Of a stretch of 47,500 nt of DNA, positions 41,587 through 47,500 are shown piece after piece. The notes under the pieces are model-generated. The model did no database searches and had not been told where the DNA came from. It worked only from the letters and a program-made list of their open reading frames with translations. The DNA comes from Lachnospiraceae bacterium AC2012 (lineage in GTDB: Bacteria; Bacillota; Clostridia; Lachnospirales; Lachnospiraceae), in the NCBI GenBank assembly GCA_000702525.1, contig JNIN01000001.1:1570001-1617500 (forward strand). The letters run 5' to 3'. Every line of letters begins with the position of its first letter. Position 1 is the stretch's first letter. Position numbers and translations under genes: made by a program.

Positions 41587-43443
41587 CTAATCTGCGGATT
41601 TTACTTCCATCCATTTATCGTTATAGAGTCTTTCTACATCGGTTCCCAAATACTGGTAAGCCTCTGTTTTCATAGTTGTTAAATCTGGAAATGCAATCTC
41701 GGAGTTCTTAATTGCATCATCCTCGATCAACTCTCGTGCTGCCTCATTCGGCGTAGAATATGTAATATATTCAAAGTTCTTATAAGCGACGTCTGCACGA
41801 CACATAAAGTTAATCCATTTATGTGCATTCTCAACATTCTTGGAATTCTTACTAATTACCCAGGAATCAATCCATACATTCGTTCCTTCGTCAGGAACCA
41901 CATATTCCAGATCCGGATTTTCCTGCTGGGTGTAGATGGCTTCGCCGGAGTAGATGACACCGAGCGCCGCTTCATTTCCAATCATCTTATCACGAACCTG
42001 ATCCACAACATACGCCTGAACGAGTGGCTTCTGCGCAATCAAATCCTGCGCTGCTTCTTCCAATGCTTCCTCATCGTCGGTATTGCAAGAGTAACCATTT
42101 CTCATAAGCGCAATCATCAGTGCATCTCGTACAGAATCCTGCATCAAAATCTGACCGGAATATTTGTCATCCCAGAGGATATCCCAGCTATTTACCTCTT
42201 CATCCACCATGGTTTTATTGTAGAGGATGCCGACGGTTCCCCAGCAATAAGGTACCGAATATTTGTTGCCCGGATCAAAGGTCTCGGAGCTGGTCCAATA
42301 ACTCTCACCGATATTTTCTGCGTTCGGAATCTGGCTAAAATCCAGCTCCTGCAGGAGGTCATTTTCAATCATCTTATTGATCATATAATCGGATGGACAG
42401 ATGACATCGTAAGCGGAGGAATCCTGCGCCATCTTGGCATACATTACCTCGTTTGTTTCGAACATATCATAGATGACATCAATGCCCGTTTCTTCCTCAA
42501 ATTGATCAATCAAATCCGGATCGATATACTCGCCCCAGTTATATACATAGAGCTTACCATTCTTCCCGGTAGATGAATTTGTACCGCAGGCTGTCAATGT
42601 TCCCATCGATGTCGCAGTCAAACAAAGCACCAAAACCGCTGCCGCGATTTTCTTTCGACCTCGTCTTGCTTTTCTGTCGCTTCGAATCTTCGGAATCACG
42701 TTTACCAGAATTAAGAGGAACATCACTGCCACGAAAATAATCGCAGACAAAGCATAGATTTCCGGCTGGATTCCTCGCTTTACTTCACTGTAAATCAGTG
42801 TGGATAATGTTTCGTAACCGGATCCCTTTGTAAAATACGTAATAATGAAATCATCGATACTCATCGTAAATGCCATCAATCCACCCGCGATAATCACTGG
42901 CCATAATTCTGGTAACACCGCTTTTCGAAAGGCGTAGATTGGCGTTGCTCCCAGATCCAAAGCCGCCTCATATGTGTTCTGATTTAACGTCTTGACTCTT
43001 GGCATAACAGAAAGCATGACAAAGGGAATATCGAAGGTAATATGAGCCATCAGGATGGTTCCAAATCCCGTCGTAACATGCATTGCCTGGAACAAAAGCA
43101 TCAAACTGATACCCGTAACAATATCCGCATTAATCATTGGGATATTTGCGATGTTCATGACAATCGCTCTTGTCTTTTTATTTGCATACATCAGTCCAAT
43201 GCAGGTTACCGTTCCAATAAAAGTCGAAATAATCGTCGCTAAAATCGCAATCGATAACGTATTCCAAAGCGTACCCATAATCGTTTCGTCCTGGAACAAG
43301 TCGACGTACCATTTCAAGGTAAATCCGCCCCACTTCGCTCTCGACTTGCTTGCATTAAACGAAAGCACAATCAAAGTCAAAATCGGAGCATACATAAATA
43401 TAAAAATCAAAGCCATATAGAAACGGCTAAAAAACTTCTTCAT
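41587..43443 (-). CDS. potCD: Fused PotC permease and PotD polyamine-binding lipoprotein
   Basis: A 618-residue protein joining two parts of a spermidine/putrescine ABC importer. Residues 1-255 form the PotC permease with six helices and the EAA loop EAALDLGATPIYAFRKAVLPEL (about 159-180). A basic linker (RSDRKARRGRKK) leads to an internal signal-like helix and a lipobox LTAC ending at Cys286. Residues 297-618 form the PotD binding protein (LYVYNWGEYIDPDLIDQFEE, DVICPSDYMI). The two lie in one frame without a break, so this is a true fusion. Cleavage at Cys286 would release a lipoprotein; whether it occurs is unknown. It lies one base after potB. Confidence 0.92.
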   Translation of the reverse strand: MKKFFSRFYMALIFIFMYAPILTLIVLSFNASKSRAKWGGFTLKWYVDLFQDETIMGTLWNTLSIAILATIISTFIGTVTCIGLMYANKKTRAIVMNIANIPMINADIVTGISLMLLFQAMHVTTGFGTILMAHITFDIPFVMLSVMPRVKTLNQNTYEAALDLGATPIYAFRKAVLPELWPVIIAGGLMAFTMSIDDFIITYFTKGSGYETLSTLIYSEVKRGIQPEIYALSAIIFVAVMFLLILVNVIPKIRSDRKARRGRKKIAAAVLVLCLTATSMGTLTACGTNSSTGKNGKLYVYNWGEYIDPDLIDQFEEETGIDVIYDMFETNEVMYAKMAQDSSAYDVICPSDYMINKMIENDLLQELDFSQIPNAENIGESYWTSSETFDPGNKYSVPYCWGTVGILYNKTMVDEEVNSWDILWDDKYSGQILMQDSVRDALMIALMRNGYSCNTDDEEALEEAAQDLIAQKPLVQAYVVDQVRDKMIGNEAALGVIYSGEAIYTQQENPDLEYVVPDEGTNVWIDSWVISKNSKNVENAHKWINFMCRADVAYKNFEYITYSTPNEAARELIEDDAIKNSEIAFPDLTTMKTEAYQYLGTDVERLYNDKWMEVKSAD

Positions 43444-44316
43444 CTAGCGTTTCCCTCCTTTGATTGATTTTGCCTGACGTTCTTCCTTCGCATCAAATGC
43501 AATATTCAGCATCATATTGATAATGATTACGACCATAAGAATAATCGAAATACCAGATCCCAGATGCCAGTCGTAGAGACTTGTAAATTCCTGTTCGATA
43601 ACATTTCCGATTAACATAATCTTCGAACCGCCCAACATACTTGAGATAGCAAATGTCGTCAACGCCGGTATAAATACCATCGTCACACCACTTCCCACGC
43701 CCGGCAGCGACAGTGGAAATGTTACTTTACAGAATGTCTGCAATTCCCCTGCACCAAGATCTCTCGATGCATTTAATAAATCCTCATCAATATTGTTAAG
43801 CGCTGTATAAATCGGAAGAATCATAAATGGCAAATAATTGTATACCATACCAAGCACGATTGCCGCTGGCGTGTTAATAATATGGATATTTGGCAGATGT
43901 AAAACATTTAAAATACCATTAATGACGCCACTGCCTTCCAACAATGTCATCCAAGTCAATGTTCGAAGCAGGAAATTCATCCACATAGGTAGGATAAATA
44001 GCGTAATAATGAAACCATTTCTAGAAAGATGCATCGAACGCAATATCATACCCAGTGGATAAGCCAGCAAAAAACAAACGATTGTCGCAATAACAGCGAG
44101 TTCTACCGAACGAACCAATGCTTTCATATAGCCTGGTTCAGTAATATGTGTCACATTTGCAAATGTAAAGCTCCAGGTATCTGTCGTTAAACCATAATAC
44201 AAAACCATGCAGAGTGGAATAACCACAAAAAGGAGCGACCAACCGATGTATGGTGTGGATAACCATATCATTTGTTTCTTTCCATTGTGGATTTTATTCT
44301 GTCTGTTCAAGTTCAC
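43444..44316 (-). CDS. potB: Polyamine ABC transporter permease
   Basis: A 290-residue six-helix permease that partners PotC. The EAA loop is [21 protein letters not shown], and the N-terminal helix is [20 protein letters not shown]. The GTG start shown has AGGAGG six bases upstream and lies within the potA end (23-bp overlap); ATG starts further upstream lack such a site. It pairs with the fused PotCD protein to form the membrane channel. Confidence 0.92.
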   Translation of the reverse strand: MNLNRQNKIHNGKKQMIWLSTPYIGWSLLFVVIPLCMVLYYGLTTDTWSFTFANVTHITEPGYMKALVRSVELAVIATIVCFLLAYPLGMILRSMHLSRNGFIITLFILPMWMNFLLRTLTWMTLLEGSGVINGILNVLHLPNIHIINTPAAIVLGMVYNYLPFMILPIYTALNNIDEDLLNASRDLGAGELQTFCKVTFPLSLPGVGSGVTMVFIPALTTFAISSMLGGSKIMLIGNVIEQEFTSLYDWHLGSGISIILMVVIIINMMLNIAFDAKEERQAKSIKGGKR

Positions 44317-45376
44317 TGATTGCCTCCTCATCTTCCGATTCCGGAACATTCATAACCTGAATATTAAATGGATCAACGTAGAGACCAACTTCCTGGCCTA
44401 CTTCCTTCATTCTTGTAGAGTGAACGAGCCACTTATAATTGTGCGCCTCCACTTCCATTTCATAATGCACTCCGCGGAATACCGTATTTAATACACGTCC
44501 CTTGATGATGCCCTTTTCCGGTTCCAATAATTCGATATCTTCCGGACGAATTACTACATCGACTGGATTATTCTGACCAAATCCTACATCGACACATGCA
44601 AATTTCGCTCCCTGAATCTCAACGAGTTTATCCTGAATCATCTTCGCACGTAAGATATTACTGTCCCCGATAAAGTCAGCAACGAAAGCATTCTCCGGCT
44701 CGTTATAGATCATTTCCGGCGTACCTTCCTGCTGAATATACCCCTGATTCATAACGATAATATGATCTGACATCGTAAGTGCTTCTTCCTGGTCATGCGT
44801 TACATAAATGAATGTGATTCCCAATTCATTTTTCAGACGCATCAATTCATACTGCATGCCCTGACGCATTTTCAAATCCAATGCACCAAGTGGCTCATCC
44901 AGCAAAAGAACTTTTGGTTCATTGACAATCGCTCTCGCAATCGCTACTCGCTGCTGCTGTCCTCCGGAAAGAGAATCCGGTTTACGCTGTTCAAAACCAT
45001 CCATATTCAGAAGTTTCAATGCGTACTTTACTTTATCCTTAATATACTGCTGACTTTTATTGGAAATCTTAAGTCCAAATGCAATATTTTCTTCTACTGT
45101 CATATGTGGAAAAAGTGCGTATTTCTGGAAAACAGTATTCAGATTTCTCTTATTTGGGGATAAGTCTGTGATATTTTTGCCATCAAAAACAACAGCCCCA
45201 GAGTCTGGATACTCAAACCCACCAATAATACGGAGGGTTGTCGTCTTTCCACATCCACTTGGACCAAGTAATGTTACAAATGAATTTTCTTTTATCATTA
45301 AACTAAGATCATCTAATACGAGTTGATCTCCATACGATTTATAGATATGTTCTAATGTTATGAGTTCCCTCGCCAT
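44294..45376 (-). CDS. potA: Polyamine ABC transporter ATPase
   Basis: A 360-residue ABC ATPase that powers uptake. Walker A is GPSGCGKTT, the signature is [14 protein letters not shown], and Walker B is [12 protein letters not shown]. The C-terminal 110 residues form a TOBE-like regulatory domain ([16 protein letters not shown]). It is the first gene of the potA-potB-potCD operon. AGGAGG lies 13 bases from the ATG, somewhat far, so the ribosome binding site may be weaker. Confidence 0.95.
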   Translation of the reverse strand: MARELITLEHIYKSYGDQLVLDDLSLMIKENSFVTLLGPSGCGKTTTLRIIGGFEYPDSGAVVFDGKNITDLSPNKRNLNTVFQKYALFPHMTVEENIAFGLKISNKSQQYIKDKVKYALKLLNMDGFEQRKPDSLSGGQQQRVAIARAIVNEPKVLLLDEPLGALDLKMRQGMQYELMRLKNELGITFIYVTHDQEEALTMSDHIIVMNQGYIQQEGTPEMIYNEPENAFVADFIGDSNILRAKMIQDKLVEIQGAKFACVDVGFGQNNPVDVVIRPEDIELLEPEKGIIKGRVLNTVFRGVHYEMEVEAHNYKWLVHSTRMKEVGQEVGLYVDPFNIQVMNVPESEDEEAISELEQTE

Positions 45377-45463
45377 TTATACTTCTTTTCCTCCTAATAA
45401 CCACCTAAAAATTGGCATATAATCAACCTTATACATTATATATGCAAATGACAAAAAAGTGTA

Positions 45464-45499
45464 CAAAAAAAGAAGATCTAATCGCTAGATCTTCTTCTC
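45464..45499 (-). terminator. Terminator after tRNA-Cys
   Basis: AAGAAGATCT pairs with AGATCTTCTT around a 7-base loop, followed by a T-run on the minus strand. It ends the rRNA-tRNA transcript before the pot operon. Confidence 0.92.
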
Positions 45500-45504
45500 A
45501 ATAG

Positions 45505-45575
45505 AGGCGACAACCAGATTCGAACTGGTGATAGAGGTGTTGCAGACCTTTGCCTTACCACTTGGCTATGTCGCC
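45505..45575 (-). tRNA. tRNA-Cys (GCA)
   Basis: A 71-base cloverleaf. The acceptor GGCGACA/TGTCGCC, the anticodon loop CTGCAAC with GCA, and the T-arm GGTTCGAATC-like segment are all seen on the minus strand. CCA is not encoded. Confidence 0.96.
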
Positions 45576-45643
45576 GAACTTATTTAAGTATATTCGAGTC
45601 ACGTATTTGCGTCAAGAATAAATTAAATCTTTATACAAAAAAA

Positions 45644-45715
45644 TGACCCCTACGGGATTTGAACCCATGTTACCGCCGTGAAAGGGCGATGTCTTAACCG
45701 CTTGACCAAGGGGCC
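45644..45715 (-). tRNA. tRNA-Glu (UUC)
   Basis: A 72-base cloverleaf. The acceptor GGCCCCT pairs with AGGGGTC (one G-U), the anticodon loop CTTTCAC holds TTC, and the T-arm has GGGTTCAAATCCC. CCA is not encoded. It lies 90 bases after the 23S end, with no 5S rRNA between. Confidence 0.96.
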
Positions 45716-45805
45716 TTGGTAATTAAAAGTAAGTAACATATAGTGCTCACTCTTACGAGCGATTCGTGTTCCTTCAAAACTTCATATAGATTGAGATTAA
45801 CATAT

Positions 45806-47500
<1,695 letters not shown>

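Noticed and set aside
41587-43443. The fused PotCD as a sequencing frameshift or missed stop.
   Set aside because: The junction has an in-frame basic linker, a signal-like helix and a lipobox, all in one continuous frame, as expected of a real fusion.

Overview
The window looks like chromosomal DNA of a Gram-positive Clostridia member, most likely Lachnospiraceae. The grounds are a Bacillus/Clostridium-type long SRP RNA, T-box leaders, a manganese (yybP-ykoY) riboswitch, strong AGGAGG ribosome binding sites, intrinsic terminators with U-tracts, a DUF5711 gene next to a CvpA-like gene, and the style of the housekeeping genes. Nearly every gene is on the minus strand, so transcription runs from right to left and ends at the left edge; one acetyltransferase gene is on the plus strand. 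No species can be named from sequence reading alone.

Right end (45.4-47.5 kb): the 3' part of a 23S rRNA gene, then tRNA-Glu(UUC) and tRNA-Cys(GCA) and a terminator. There is no 5S rRNA gene between the 23S and the tRNAs. Next (41.6-45.4 kb) comes a spermidine/putrescine ABC transporter operon, potA-potB-potCD, in which the PotC permease and the PotD binding lipoprotein are one fused protein. From 34.5 to 41.5 kb lies a complete tryptophan operon trpE-G-D-C-F-B-A behind a Trp T-box leader. It is followed by tyrS behind a Tyr T-box leader, a PAP2 phosphatase, and then mntP plus a Ca2+/Na+-type antiporter behind a manganese riboswitch.

From 27.6 to 30.4 kb is the most unusual piece. Two genes, a DUF1906 lysozyme-like protein with three peptidoglycan-binding repeats and a C-terminal membrane anchor, and a small two-helix membrane protein, are bounded by two almost identical 65-bp terminator hairpins in direct orientation. 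Left of it are a zinc-ribbon protein gene, metG-tatD-rsmA, a TPR-GGDEF diguanylate cyclase, and a three-gene cluster of two YhgE/Pip giant membrane proteins around a small membrane protein.

From 11.2 to 16.9 kb are the acetyltransferase, tadA, the SRP RNA, and a sugar module: LacI-type regulator, HAD phosphatase, and a sucrose-type PTS IIBCA. Three near-identical operator/cre-like boxes tie the regulator to the PTS gene. The left end (1-11.1 kb) is a tightly packed run of genes: a coiled-coil protein, an aconitase-family hydratase, an AI-2E-family exporter, a 1056-residue TPR/acidic-repeat/P-loop protein that I do not recognise, a glycogen branching enzyme without other glycogen genes, a DUF5711 protein, and a CvpA-like protein cut by the window edge.
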